Assembly (NCBI RefSeq): GCF_042100115.1
Contig: NC_091275.1
Location: 3,100,001 to 3,164,000 of the forward strand
DNA from: Alternaria dauci
Lineage: Eukaryota > Ascomycota > Dothideomycetes > Pleosporales > Pleosporaceae
Direction of reading: 5' to 3'
Length of the DNA: 64,000 bases
The position numbers and the translations under genes are program-made. This document shows positions 26,096 through 37,454 of this stretch, piece by piece (position 1 is the first letter of the stretch; the number at the start of each line of letters is the position of its first letter). The notes beneath the pieces are model-generated. The model was given only the letters and a program-made list of their open reading frames with translations. It was not told the origin of the DNA and made no database searches.

Positions 26096-27777
26096 ACTGC
26101 GAGCGGTGCGGAAGTGTGGGGTGGAGGAGGAAGAGGATGTGGAGGATGGGTTGGATAAGGAAACACTGAATGGTGGAATGTGGTGCTATGCGGTTGGTAG
26201 CGGTGGGTACGAAGAGAGGAAAGAAGAGTAGTACAAAGAAGATATATATTGCTTTGACGTAGTGTTTAAAATCTGATTATTTGCACATCACATGCGTTCA
26301 CTCATGTTAGACAGCCGCTTTCAGCAAGTCGATCAAAAGAACTGGTCAACCAGTTTCCTCTGGATCACCCAATTCACTGCTGTCAGTAGGGACAAAGTAA
26401 GCAAGGGCATATCGATGCTAACCCCCGAAGCTTTCGATTTGCCGACGGATCAACCGACAGGCGGGACGGAGAACGCGCAACCCGTCGAGTCCGAATTCCC
26501 CGCGAGCGTGTAGAATCATCTCGGGTCCTGAGGAGGCTTGGTCTGGCAATGGTTGTAGTAGTAGCCATTGAGTTACGCTTTGGTAACAGTGGAGGTACTC
26601 GTAATCAGCGGGATTACCCGTCCCGAAACTAAATACCGAATGAACGACCAATAGTGGGAAAAGCTGCAAGACTTGCTGGGCAACAACGTTGTCGGACTTT
26701 AATCTAGAGGCGGGTGGAGAGGATTTGACTAGGATCTGGGGAGTGTGGGGTAGATATCGATCTTGGCTAGCAGGGTTTCTTAGTTCCGGGTGATCCGGTG
26801 TGGTCCCTGTTCGCTCGTTCCTCCGCAACCTTTACTCATCCTCCATATACCGTACTCTGGACTCCAAATTTGTAGCCGAGATCCAAGACGTCGAGAAGAT
26901 ACAGCGTGGTCGTTGGCGTACCGCACCTACACATCCGTATATCGCAGCTGGCGCGGCTACTCTGCAACGAACAACTCGACTAGAACCAACTATCTTTCAC
27001 TACGATATGGCGCGTATACCTGAGACGAATTTGGATTTACTGACTTGAATGCACTTAGTTCACCCCGCCCCTCGGAGAAGATGGGTAGCGTCGTTGTCAT
27101 GCTCCTCCCTAATGGGTGACATTCCAGCCCCCACTAGCGGCTTTGACGTCTTGGAAAGCAAAAGAGCTAAGAAACAAGCTCCTGACTGAAGCGTTCTTTT
27201 CCTTTTCAAGGCTTTGGCTACACTTCTCTGTTGGTCCAAAAGAGTCAAAGCAGCGCTACGCATTTCAGCTGGGACTGCACTACAGAACAAGCCGTCGTCG
27301 CGTAGTGCTTTCACAACCCTGCATTTGCACGAGTCGGCAGTTGCATTACGCATAACCCATTGGAAGAACGAGGAACTAATTTAAGCTCCTTTTCAAGGTC
27401 ATGTTGCATGCGTTCGAGGAAAACAAAGGCGCTGTAGCTATAGCACGAGGATGTTTGAGAGATACTGTCAACCGACATCATGCGAACTCATTGTTAATCA
27501 CGATTAGTATTCATCAATGCCGGAGCAGAGCAGTTTCGTCCGGCCATCTGACTGCCATGGCTTGTGTATCTCAAGAACAGTTACGCGCCACGGCGTTCGA
27601 TGTCGTTGATTGCTAAGGCCAAGCATTATTCGCGGTTTGCGGGGTATGGGCCTCCCGTTGTGGGGGGATCTCGGGAAGAGTGGAGGTGGAACTTCTATAT
27701 CTGGTGCACGCTGTATACAACGAATCCGCAGTGATCGCAGAGCGCCTATTGCTGGACCCACATCACAACTGGTTACA
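26096..27777. other. Intergenic 1.7 kb
   Basis: Symporter 3' flank and MFS promoter. Several frames of 70-136 codons (the longest at 26418-26828, minus) lack recognisable domains or splice-supported extensions; I call none of them. Confidence 0.4.
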
Positions 27778-29804
27778 ATGTCGACTATGCGGAACACTGT
27801 CGAGAAGCCGAGCACGGAAGTTGAGCATCATGAACAGCTCAATGTGTCCCGGAAGAATGAAGCCGCTTTTGAAGATGAAGAGGAACAGAGGATACACTTG
27901 AAAACAATGATTGCTCTGGCAGCAATGGGAGTTTTACAATTCACTACACTGATAGCATTGGTTGGCCCACCTGCAGTCGTAAGCTGAGTCCTGTCTTTTT
28001 GTTGGTGTGTCTCTTTCAGCAGGCTGACGGCTAGGCTATAGCTCGACAACATCAGTTCAGCGTTCCCTGATCCTCAATGGAAATACTGGATCATAAATGC
28101 ATGCACGCTCGTTCAAGCAGCTCTCGGTCCTTTCTTCTCCTCACTTTCAGACGTGTTCCAAATTCGGAAAGCGATAATAGTGGGCTTGATGACATTAGCC
28201 ATCATCGGGTCGGCTATTGTACCAAACTCAGACTCCATTTATAGAGTCATCGGCGGATCGATCATGATCGGTTTCGGACTCACGTCAGCTCCTTTGAGCT
28301 ACGCTGTTCCCAGCGAGATCGTGCCGCGGAGATGGAGATCAGGTTTGTCTTCTTTTGATACCGACTGTATGCATACTGTGCTGACGGATTGCGACAGCGT
28401 GTCAAGGGTTCATCAACATGTGCGGAACTTTGGGTGCCATCACAGGGCCTCTTGTTAGTAAGTTGCCTTGGTTAGACTAACTCCTGCACCGGATTCTGAC
28501 AGGCTTTAGTTGCTGCATTCACAAACGAGAACCCTACTCAAGGCTGGCGCAATTTCTATGTGAGTCCATATCATTGCCGGCCATGGCTATCAGGACCTCG
28601 TTAATCGATGATAGTGGCTCCAAACAGGACTCTGGGCCATTGCCACCATCGGTATCTTGATCGGTTACTCGCCACCGAAACGGACTATGGCGAGATCTGA
28701 ACTCCAAGCGAACCTCAGACATATAGATTGGATTGGCTCAGTGCTTCTCACTGCAGGTATTACGTTAATCGTAGCCGGATTCAACTTCCAGTCTACGTAT
28801 GGATGGTTCAGTGGACAATTCCTTGGCCCTCTCGTCTCCGGCCTCGTGGCTCTCCTAGCTTTTGGTCTGTACGAGACCTTTGGCACAAAGACAGGCATCA
28901 TACCACACGAGCTCTTCAGTGTCAATCGCAGATATGGCTGGGCCGTTGTGAACCTCGCAGTCTTGTTTTTCATCGAAGGAGTCACCTTCTTTGCCATTGT
29001 CACGTTCTATCCAGCACTGTGAGTAAACCCCTGCTAGCGCGTTACGCCATCACTGACGTGAGTTTACATAGCACGCGCTCGCTGTTCACGACAAATCCGA
29101 TAGGGATAGCCGTCCGCCAACTTCCATTCTACTGCCTCATCGGTGTAGTCACGATGATCTATGGCTGGGCGAGCAGCTACTTCAGAGACATCAAGTATAC
29201 GTTGTTCGTGGCCTATCTTCTCTATACTGCCGGCATCGTCGGGCTCGCCACTGTGCAGCCCGGACAACCTGGAGTAGCACTGGGAACCATCGCCCTTGCA
29301 GGCATTGGCCTAGCTGGAGCCTTGATCTTGATCATTACTGGCGTGCAGCTCGCGGTACCACACCATCTCATCGCGACAGCAACAGCTATGGTGGTTTCCT
29401 GCCGCACGTTGGCTGGCTCCATCTTTGTTGCCGCATACTCAACAGCCCTCTCAACTCGACTTGGCTCCTACATCCCTGAATATATCGGTGAAGCGGTCGC
29501 CAAGGCAGGATTGCCGCCTTCTTCCATAGGGCCCTTTATCGGAGCGTTCGCGAGCCACAACGACACCGCACTGGCGCAGATTCCTGGTGTCACACCGGTT
29601 GTACTCGGAGCGGCTGGCGGTGCTATGCAACAGGCCTTTGCGGATGCCGTGCGTGTTGTCTTTATGATTGCGGCTCCGTTTGGAGCTGTTGCGTGTATTC
29701 TCTGCTTATTGTTGCCGAGTTTTAGGGACGTCATGGATCGGAAGATTGAAGCGCCGCTTGAGGAACATGTGCACAAGCACCACAAGGAGGAGCCGGTGGC
29801 CTGA
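27778..29804 (+). CDS. MFS transporter, TRI12/DHA14 type multidrug or siderophore-like pump
   Basis: Plasma-membrane proton-coupled exporter with about 14 spans. Exons 27778-27978, 28042-28342, 28398-28457, 28510-28559, 28615-29018 and 29072-29804 give 582 residues, typical for the family. Seen words: IALVGPPAV, LDNISSAFPDPQWKYWIINA, SSLSDVFQIRKAIIVGL (the loop 2-3 motif), SYAVPSEIVPRRWRS, GWRNFYWLQTGLWAIATIG, MQQAFADAVRVVFMIAAPFG. The short internal exons of 60 and 50 bp were placed by conserved text (INMCGTLGAITGPLV, NENPTQGWRNFY). The acidic N-terminus and His-rich C-terminus (EEHVHKHHKEE) are cytosolic. Substrate unknown; no toxin or siderophore genes are adjacent. Confidence 0.9.
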
Positions 29805-30667
29805 TAGTGCTTGTAACGCTGAACGAGGCAGCATTGTGTAGGAAGTAGCGAACGGTCTGGAGGACGGAATCGATCTTCAGGTCTTACCCGATGTTAAGTG
29901 CGTTGCGCTTCTTGGGCAGATTTTGTCAGAGATCACGATGACTGTACCATGAAAATTCAGGCGGTTCGGTGGTGTCGTACGTCAGCGGAATCACATAGCG
30001 TTGTTGTATAGAGTGTGATCAGGGTCCTCAGGGGGTTACAATATTACCCCTAGTAATTGCTCAACATATCATTACCTTGTACATCACAGTAACATCCTTC
30101 ACGCAAATATAGGGAACTAATTAAGTACATAGTAAACTTCTGTTCCTAGACCGCTGGGATGCTTGTCCAGTGTTCAGCGAGATTGCGCCATGTCATGCAC
30201 CGCATTCATGGCGAGCCCTATAGCGCAAATCACTCAACCTCCCCCAGATCCACTTCTACGTTGTTTGCTTTCTGTAACATGTGGGTGATGAATGATGCAT
30301 AAGTCTACCGAACTAACTTGGATGGGACGGGTCCCCTATCTACCCCGGTATCGGGTATGCATGGCGTCATGTGACAGGTTCCATCTTGGTACCAAAACTG
30401 GTGCTTTGTTCTTGTATTCCGATGGCGCTACTTCGGGACCCGAATCTGTTGGCCTCCAGCACTTTCCTGTCGATTCTTCGTGAAACCTCAACAATCGTAG
30501 AGCATGAGGTTGTCCCAGATATTGTAGTGTAGTACTCCTCAAAGGTTGTTGACGACATCATGGCCCACGACTTCCAGAGGACGCTCTTTGTGCCGGATTG
30601 CTGAATACATGTAGCCGCTTCCAGGCTTCTTTCCGCAAATTCGGCGATTGTAGTCTCCAAGACCTTC
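29805..30667. other. Intergenic
   Basis: MFS 3' flank and 3' side of the unassigned minus-strand gene. No supported feature. Confidence 0.4.
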
Positions 30668-31288
30668 TTATTGCATCGCAGACTTTGGATTGCCAACCAC
30701 CAAAGGTTTGCTCTCTAAATCCGGGCTGTAGCCAAATCTTGTCTTAAAGAACTCGACAGTTTCTTCTGTCGTCTGGTAGAGCGCATTTGCGCTTCCAGAG
30801 TTTTCATCGGCTAGTGGTACAACCGGATCGTGCTCGCGACGTCTCAATGCCCCTGGTAGCTTGCTGACGTCGGGTTTGGCATTGCAATCGATTGCATGCT
30901 CGTGGTCATGTATTTGCCATCTTGGCTTCACTGGGGAACCAGCCCCTCCACGCAGATGGACCTTCTTGGGTGATGGTGGTTCGCCACTAGGGCTGCGATC
31001 AGCTCTCTTCTTGAGAGGTGATTCGCATTCCGATTCTGTCGCGCTTGGAGACATGTAACCCTCTTCAGGATTGGATGCCAAAAAATCCTTCTCTATCCTC
31101 GCTTCGAGGTAGGCAATCTGCCTCCTGATAGCCCCCTTCTCCTCTGATGCTGCGAGGGGATGGTCGATCCATATGTGAAGGAATTCGATGGATGGTTGGT
31201 AGCATTCCATGCTGATGGTAGGTCGGGAGCGGTACGGAAGACGAGAAAGTGGCAAGGGAAGAGACGAGGCGGTACGAAAAGACGACAT
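30668..31288 (-). CDS. Hypothetical protein
   Basis: A 206-residue predicted protein of unknown function. The open frame reaches back to 31489, but the ATG at 31288 (MSSFRTASSLPLPLSRLPYR) is chosen because the text upstream reads like untranslated leader. The middle carries a probable helix, EEKGAIRRQIAYLEARIEKDF, then a Ser/Pro/Lys-rich disordered stretch (SPLKKRADRSPSGEPPSPKK, a possible nuclear signal) and an acidic helix ETVEFFKTRFGYSPDL. No cysteine pattern, signal peptide or membrane span. Could be a nuclear regulatory protein; that is guesswork. Last gene before the accessory region. Confidence 0.5.
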   Translation of the reverse strand: MSSFRTASSLPLPLSRLPYRSRPTISMECYQPSIEFLHIWIDHPLAASEEKGAIRRQIAYLEARIEKDFLASNPEEGYMSPSATESECESPLKKRADRSPSGEPPSPKKVHLRGGAGSPVKPRWQIHDHEHAIDCNAKPDVSKLPGALRRREHDPVVPLADENSGSANALYQTTEETVEFFKTRFGYSPDLESKPLVVGNPKSAMQ

Positions 31289-32699
31289 GGAACCAAGAAA
31301 AGGTGTGGAATGAAAAAACTTTACGAAGCGAGAAGACGACAACGTGTGTGTGAGTTGAAATGTAAATGCAGGACGGGCGGTGCTGAAGCTTAAAATGTCC
31401 TGGCCAAACGTTCTGTACTCGTTCATAAACCAAGAAGCCGCTGCCATGTGCTTACCGTGTCTATGCCTGGCACCTCCCTCACACAACATGAGTAGCGAGA
31501 ACCACGGTCTACAGTATGGGCGCTTGCCATCGTAACATTTCTCCTTCTAGGAGCCAAACTGTATAAGGGCTTGCCTAACTAGAGTAAGGAAGTAACAGAG
31601 GTCTTGCGAGGTCAGAACGCCTAGCATACCTGCTATTACTAGTCATCTCAACGTCATCGCAGGACCTGAACTATAGCGTCACGAAACTCCTTCGGCAGCA
31701 AGCTCCGGAACTTTAACGCTGAGACGGAAATGATAGTCCCAGGCGATCTTTAGCAAGGCTCGGAGGTGGGGGTTGTGCAACAGCGCAAGGCTGGGCTTTT
31801 GGAAAGAGCGGTCGTTGGAGCTAGGCGAATACAAGGCAGGAGAGAGAGCATAGCCCCAAAGTCAGATAAGCTCTAGGAGGTGACGCTCACGCGACTTCTC
31901 GAGGTAGGAAACTGGGTTCAGGAAGATGGAAGTGACCAGGCAGTGGCTCAAAACAACCTTGCTCTTAACGAGCTGTACTAAGCCAACTAGGTGTTCAAGT
32001 GGTAACTACCTGAAAGGTATAATGAGCGTTCATCAGCGAACTTTAGACCCCATCCCTATTACCTACAGTCATGCAGATCCGCCCACAGTCTATCTGCAGG
32101 CCCGAACCACAATCTCTAGCCTTGTCGGAATTCTTGATATCACGACCAAACACTAAAGAGACTAACGGAGTTCCAGATTGTAAGATAAATTATAGTAAGC
32201 TGTATTTTTCCCTATAATTTAGGAACTATTTAGACTATAGCTTTATCACCGCTCTCGAAGGAAGGGCTGTACGTCACGGCGGGCGTGTTGCAGGTCGCAG
32301 GCGCCAATGTGGTGGATGTCGCAACGATGATTTATGTTAGGTCCTGGTTCCGGCGCTACAACCGACTTCGCGTACGTCGTGCAGGATCCTGACCAATTTT
32401 GGTCACTCCACAAAATGCAGTGCGAAATATACTTCAGTTTACATACGTCACCAGTGACTGTTGGTAGCACTAACATGCTAGCAGTAAACAAGTGTTAAAG
32501 TTAATTCTATTTAGAAGAGAATAGCTCTAACCTATCCAAGCCGTAAATAATTCTCAAAGTCAGTGTTGTCAAGAAGAAATTGCTTTATGGGATACCTTCT
32601 CGCTAGTTTTCCTTCGAATCTCTTCTCCACACGTCTTGTCATCTGGGACGTGTTTTCGCCATTAACCTCTACAGTAAACAGAATGCTTGTGTGAGTCTC
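31289..32699. other. Non-coding or decayed stretch
   Basis: Promoter side of the hypothetical gene, then sequence that grows more AT-rich. Reading 31680-31930 on minus gives a protein-like run (RALLKIAWDYHFRLSVKV) broken by stops, perhaps an old coding remnant, but it matches nothing I recognise. Confidence 0.3.
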
Positions 32700-33300
32700 T
32701 CAGTTGCCTATTCTTTCTGAGAAAGTCCCACGATCCCGAATGACTATGACGAAGATATTTTTCCAGTTGATATCGAAGAACACAACACCCCGGAACGCCT
32801 TGACAGCCGAAGCGATCGAAAGCTGATGATTCTGTTGAGCTAGGAATTGAACTGGGATTGTAGTTTCTGCATGAATCGCAATGCCCATCAACGAGGCGAG
32901 AACTCCTTTGCCATGACCATCCATTGTGCATGTAAAGTCCACGACTGTAGCCTTGATATGAATGAACCGGCACCTTGAGTCCTCTATCAACCCACTCCGT
33001 TGTAGCCATACTAGCTGTTCGCTCCGGGCAAGGTATCTGTCTGAAGGTATAAGTGGCGAATCCTTACACGCAGGCAAAGCTCCCCGCCTCTGTAGCTTTG
33101 CAATCGTGTGGGCATCAAGTTCGAACTCAAATTTGAGGGAAATAAAATCTGGTCGAATCTCTGCATTACCACCATAGAGGCCATTCAAGCCAACCCAGGA
33201 CCACGACGGGAATTCATCCCGCCGACCCTTGCACTGCTTTATGTTCCAGCACAGACCTGTCAGAAAAGCGGAATCCATGTTCCTAGCTTCCAGCGCGTAA
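32700..33300 (-). pseudogene. Truncated HET-domain (heterokaryon incompatibility) protein, C-terminal part only
   Basis: C-terminal remainder of a HET-type protein. The diagnostic word is RRDEFPSWSWVGLNG, preceded by SAFLTGLCWN, as found just after the HET domain in these proteins. About 195 residues survive, from around MDSAFLTG (33277) to FSERIGN. The N-terminal HET domain itself, which would lie above 33300 on this strand, is missing and replaced by TA-rich degraded repeat DNA. So the gene is very likely broken by a repeat insertion or a rearrangement; no intact start is available. HET relics beside transposon blocks are common in filamentous ascomycetes. Confidence 0.7.
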
Positions 33301-35220
33301 TAAGAATTAAAAAGGTAGGACTTCTTAATATACTTTAGATTAGGATTATAGACTATAATAAAAAGCTTGTAGCGTATATAGGAGGTGTAGTACAGGCACA
33401 TATAGGTGTTATTATAAAGGTGTGAAGTAAAGTTATTAAAAAACTTCAATTATAATAAACTATAAATAGATAGCTATTACAATAAAAATCTATATTTACC
33501 TTTATTTAAATAATAAACGTACTAGTAAAAGATATAAGTATAATACTTTTAAAAAATACTATAATAGATTATAGTAAAGGTATATTTCCTAAATACTTAT
33601 TTTTACTATATATAGCTATATATAGTTTAATAATAGATAGGTTAAAACTAAAGCCTTAAACTTTAAGGAGTTCTAGAGAGTTATAGTAATATTAAGGAGA
33701 AGAGGAGTTAAAGTAGAAGAGGAGATTTTTAGTTAATAACTATAGTTTATAGCTTACCTCTAAACTTATAACTATAGTACTTAAGGCTATAGAAATATTT
33801 AAGTAACTTTTTAAATTTCTATCTCTTAACTTCTACTTTAATACTCTATCCTAAAGCTTACTACTAAAGAGAAATACTTTCTTTAATACTATACGCCTTA
33901 TAATATATAATTATATTAAGGGTATTAAGTAGCTATTCTTAGAATTATAGACTATACTTAATATTAATACTAATATAGATATAAAGTACTAGTATACTAA
34001 GGATTAAATTAGCTTAAATAATAATAATCTTAAGCCTTATAGTATCTTAAGCCCCTTCTTAAATACTTACCTCTCCTCTCTTAACTTATTAAATAATACT
34101 ACTAAGGACTAATATAAAATTCTCTTTTATATAAATAGCTTATTTAGCTAGTACTAGGATAAATATAAAAGTAAGGTTATCTATTACTATAGAGTAGAAT
34201 ATTTATATTAAGAAGCTAAGTAATATAATAGTAGCTAGGGGTATATATATAATAAAGTAAGAGGTATATATTAAGATAGTTATAAGTAGGGACTATAATA
34301 AATAGCTATAGTAGGTCCTTAGCTAGCTTATCCCTATCTTATAATTATATTAAGTAGGTATAGCTAATAATTATATACGTAAGGTAAGTATTAATAAGGT
34401 AGTAGATAATTAATTTAATAATAATAATAATAATAATATAGGAGGTTTAGGATATAGCATAATAGGACTTAGGTGCGTAGTAGCTATAGAGGAGTTTAGG
34501 TAATAGTACTACTAATATATAAGCTTTATAGCTACTTTAAGGGAATTATAATTATAATTATAACTATAACTATAACTAAAACTATAACTATAACTATAAT
34601 TATAATAGTAGTAGTACTTATACTCTTAAAATATAATTACTATAATATAATAGAGCTTCTTAATCTCTAGGTAGTATTAGTAGTAATTATAATAGTAGGG
34701 ACGTTAAGGTAGTATAGGGTATAATATAGGTAGAGTAGATAGAGAGGTATTATAAGTAAAAAGAGACTTCTAAATATACTAGGATAGTTTAGGCTTAGTT
34801 TTAAAATTTCTTAGTAATATAATATAAGATAATACTATAGGCCCTATCCTTAAGGCCTAGGGGGATATAATCTAGCTATTAGATACCTCTAACTATATAA
34901 CTATAGCGCTAAAATTTTTTAAAATACTTTGCGTAGGTAGTATACTATCCCTTATATATTACTTTATATACTTTATTAACTCCTCCTCTTATTATAGACT
35001 AAGGAGTTATTATTATAATTATTTAGTATTATAGGAAGCCTATACGCCCTTATACTACTATAATAGTGTTATTTAATTAATACTAAATTTTTTTACAACT
35101 TAGTAGTATAAGAAAATATTTCTAGCTTTATATAATATAATATATTTAATTACTTCTTAAATTAGATTTATAGTAGTAGAGATATAACGCGTTAAAGATA
35201 GGATAATGCGTAATATTAGG
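33301..35220. repeat. TA-saturated, RIP-degraded repeat block (family B, copy 1)
   Basis: Almost devoid of CpA/TpG and full of TpA, with stops in every frame; the signature of heavy RIP. From about 33500 to 34875 it matches, as reverse complement, the block at about 61055-62300. Shared landmarks are AATAAACGTACTAGTAAAAG, GGGACGTTAAGGTAGTATAG and TATAGGCCCTATCCTTAAGG. It includes a short AAT microsatellite near 34420 and a TATAAC-type run near 34550. Original element class unknown. Confidence 0.8.
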
Positions 35221-35611
35221 ATAGTGGGGTGGCTTGTTACGCGAACTGGCTCGTTACGCGCACGGGCACTGTATTGTATACGCACGCACACGGTACGTTG
35301 CCTGTTGTTGGAACAAACGAGTCACGATTTGTTTCTTCTGCAGTCTGTCTGCAGTCTTTACGCCCTACACAATACGTAGTTGCTAATGCAAACTTCGGAC
35401 TTTGGCCATCAGATCAGTACCTGCAAGTGAGTTTACGCGTGCACAGGTGAGAGTCGGCCCGAGAACGAGCTCTTGAGAGCTGGTTTTCGCAAAAGGCCAC
35501 AGAGACTGGTTGAACGGTGCTTTACAAGGCCCTGTTGACGTGCAGCGTGTGTGAGTCGTTAGAACACGATCTACGCGCATGCCTGGATCGACAAAGAAAT
35601 GAAGCTGATAG
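35221..35611. other. Unique-sequence boundary between RIP block and island
   Basis: Base composition switches abruptly to balanced at about 35220. No gene is supported. Confidence 0.4.
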
Positions 35612-36151
35612 CTATACAGATGAAAAGGTAGAAAGAAACGTAAGATTAGGTTGCTCTGGACAGAAATCTTCATGCATGCTGGAATAGCGCGTTCCTCGCA
35701 TTTTCGCAGGATCGCGGTAGACTATGTACTGTAAACCTTTTGGATGAGTTTCGGGAACGGAAGAACTAGGCTTCATAAACATGATATGTGCTAAACCAGC
35801 TCTATGTGCTCCCACTAGTACATCTGTGTTTACGGCGGTGACAATCTGCTTGCGAAAGGACAGTGCTGCAAAACCCACAACATTGATAGTGACACCTCGA
35901 GGGAATCGTGCTCACAGTCCTCCTACTAGCACGCTTATATGGGCTAGACGACGGGAGGGCTTGCGATCAATAGCGGTGATAACAAGATCAGACGCGAGAG
36001 CTTGTCGCTCAAGATCAAAGTAAGAGATGGCACGATGGGAGAAGGCCTCAACAGTGGTCGGAATGGTCGGGTCTGGTCTGGTCTGAGGGTGCAGACCAGA
36101 CCCGACCATTCCGATCACTGCTACCGTGGACGCTCGTAAGCCTAGGACCAA
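35612..36151 (-). pseudogene. Broken glycosyltransferase family 61 (GT61/DUF563) C-terminal fragment
   Basis: Remnant of a Golgi-type GT61 glycosyltransferase. Reading minus from about 36060: SYFDLERQ, then LVITAIDRKPSRRLAH (family TxIDRKxxRRL motif), then an in-frame TGA (35912-35914), then in the same frame GFAALSFRKQIVTAVNTDVL, VGAHRAGLAHIMFMKPSS and KMRGTRYSSMHEDF. These are the ordered motifs of the GT61 catalytic C-terminus (normally VGxHGAGL; here Arg replaces the first Gly). The N-terminal half is missing, and at its upstream edge lies a 61-bp hairpin. Broken by truncation and one nonsense codon. It is the leftmost member of the carbohydrate-gene island. Confidence 0.75.
36056..36116. 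repeat. 61-bp inverted repeat (25-bp arms, 11-nt loop)
   Basis: Arms 36056-36080 and 36092-36116 pair at 24 of 25 positions; the arm core is GGTCGGGTCTGGTCTG. The loop is 36081-36091. It is far GC-richer than the surroundings and lies at the upstream edge of the GT61 relic. Confidence 0.9.
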
Positions 36152-37454
36152 ACCATATGACTGTTATGCAGCCATGACTAATGCGTCCGACAATCTCAGA
36201 GGCTAGACACATACTTGTACAAACACAGAACAATACACGCATACATAAGACCTCATGCTACTATCCCACCTTGCTTACATCAGCTTCATCTCAACATTAC
36301 TACCCTGCATCGATCATCATTCCCCTAAGCACTTTTTCTCACTTTCGAAGAAGAAAAAGACTAAGCTGGTCAGGAGAGTAGCTCAGCGCATTCGGCAGTA
36401 GAAAGGCCTGCAGCACCGAAAAAGTATCCGATCATAACAGAGCGACAATAAGAAGATCTTACAGCCAACTAGATAGAGACACAAGCGTCAGAGGCAGATC
36501 ATCGATGCTAGTCATGTCGGTGGAGCTTTTCCAGCTGCAACCGCTAATGACTGTACTGTTTCGAAAAACCAGCTCTGGAGAGCTGATCTGGATGCCTGTC
36601 TACCTAGCGTACTTGTACTAGTTGTCTCCGCCCATAACGTAGTGAAACATCCTGTGAGTTCTCCATTTGAAGGGTATTCGATGCGATGAATTACATTGTG
36701 ATGTATACAAAGATGAGTGTGTTATGTGTCTTTGGTATTGGTGGTCAGAAGGCCATATAGAATCTGGCCTGACCGAACTCCTCTTTTCTTCTGTCTCTCC
36801 GCTAATCTCCGCGTCTGATTGCCTCTCAGATCGTTCTTTCCCTTAATCCCTCCGCCATGATGACACCTCTGCCAACTCAATTCTCACAGCCGTTAGCGGT
36901 TGCGGCTTCACCTCTACATACAGCATTCCAAAAGACTGATCACCATTAGATCGAAGATTGACCAATGATATCGACTGTGGCGAAGCACTAAGTCATGTGC
37001 GGAAGGCAGGGCTGCTTAAGACCGTTGCGCAGCTGCATGTTGGGGTGAAGCCGCAATCGCCAACGGCTGTATCAACTTTACGGCAAGATCTTGGTGATTT
37101 TTATGATTCTAGCTATTGACAATGGACTTACAAGTGCGAGAAACGCTGTAGAATGATACAGTGACCATGCACCGGATAAATCGGTTTATGGGATGAGCTG
37201 CCCAATTCTGTCCCGCACTACTCTTGGCCTCCATAGAGAGAATTTGAAGCTAGAAGTCGGATAAATTGTGAGATGTGTCAGAACCGGAAGCCAATCGTAC
37301 AAATGAGTGTAGTATTGACTCCCTTACATCTTGAACCTTTGGCCTTGTACCGCCTCATACCATCGCATACCAATATCTAATTCAGAAAGTGGCTGCCTTG
37401 GTCGATCGATTTGCTTCCCAAATTCTTTGCCGATGTACTGGCGTACAGACAACT
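36152..37454. other. Intergenic or decayed sequence in the island
   Basis: No intact gene. A plus-strand run near 36480-36640 reads protein-like with stops but matches nothing recognised. Low-complexity pyrimidine-rich DNA near 36780-36860. Confidence 0.35.

Noticed and set aside
26418..26828. 136-codon minus-strand frame between the symporter and the MFS gene
   Set aside because: No family resemblance, no signal peptide, no supporting introns; open by chance is likely.
31680..31930. Protein-like minus-strand run with stops
   Set aside because: No family identified and too short; recorded only as possible coding debris.
34409..34600. AAT and TATAAC runs as a satellite or CRISPR-like array
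   Set aside because: Simple low-complexity sequence inside RIP-degraded DNA, without unique spacers.
36360..36420. tRNA-like word GTAGCTCAGC
   Set aside because: No matching acceptor stem, anticodon arm or T-arm (GGTTCRA) at the right spacing.
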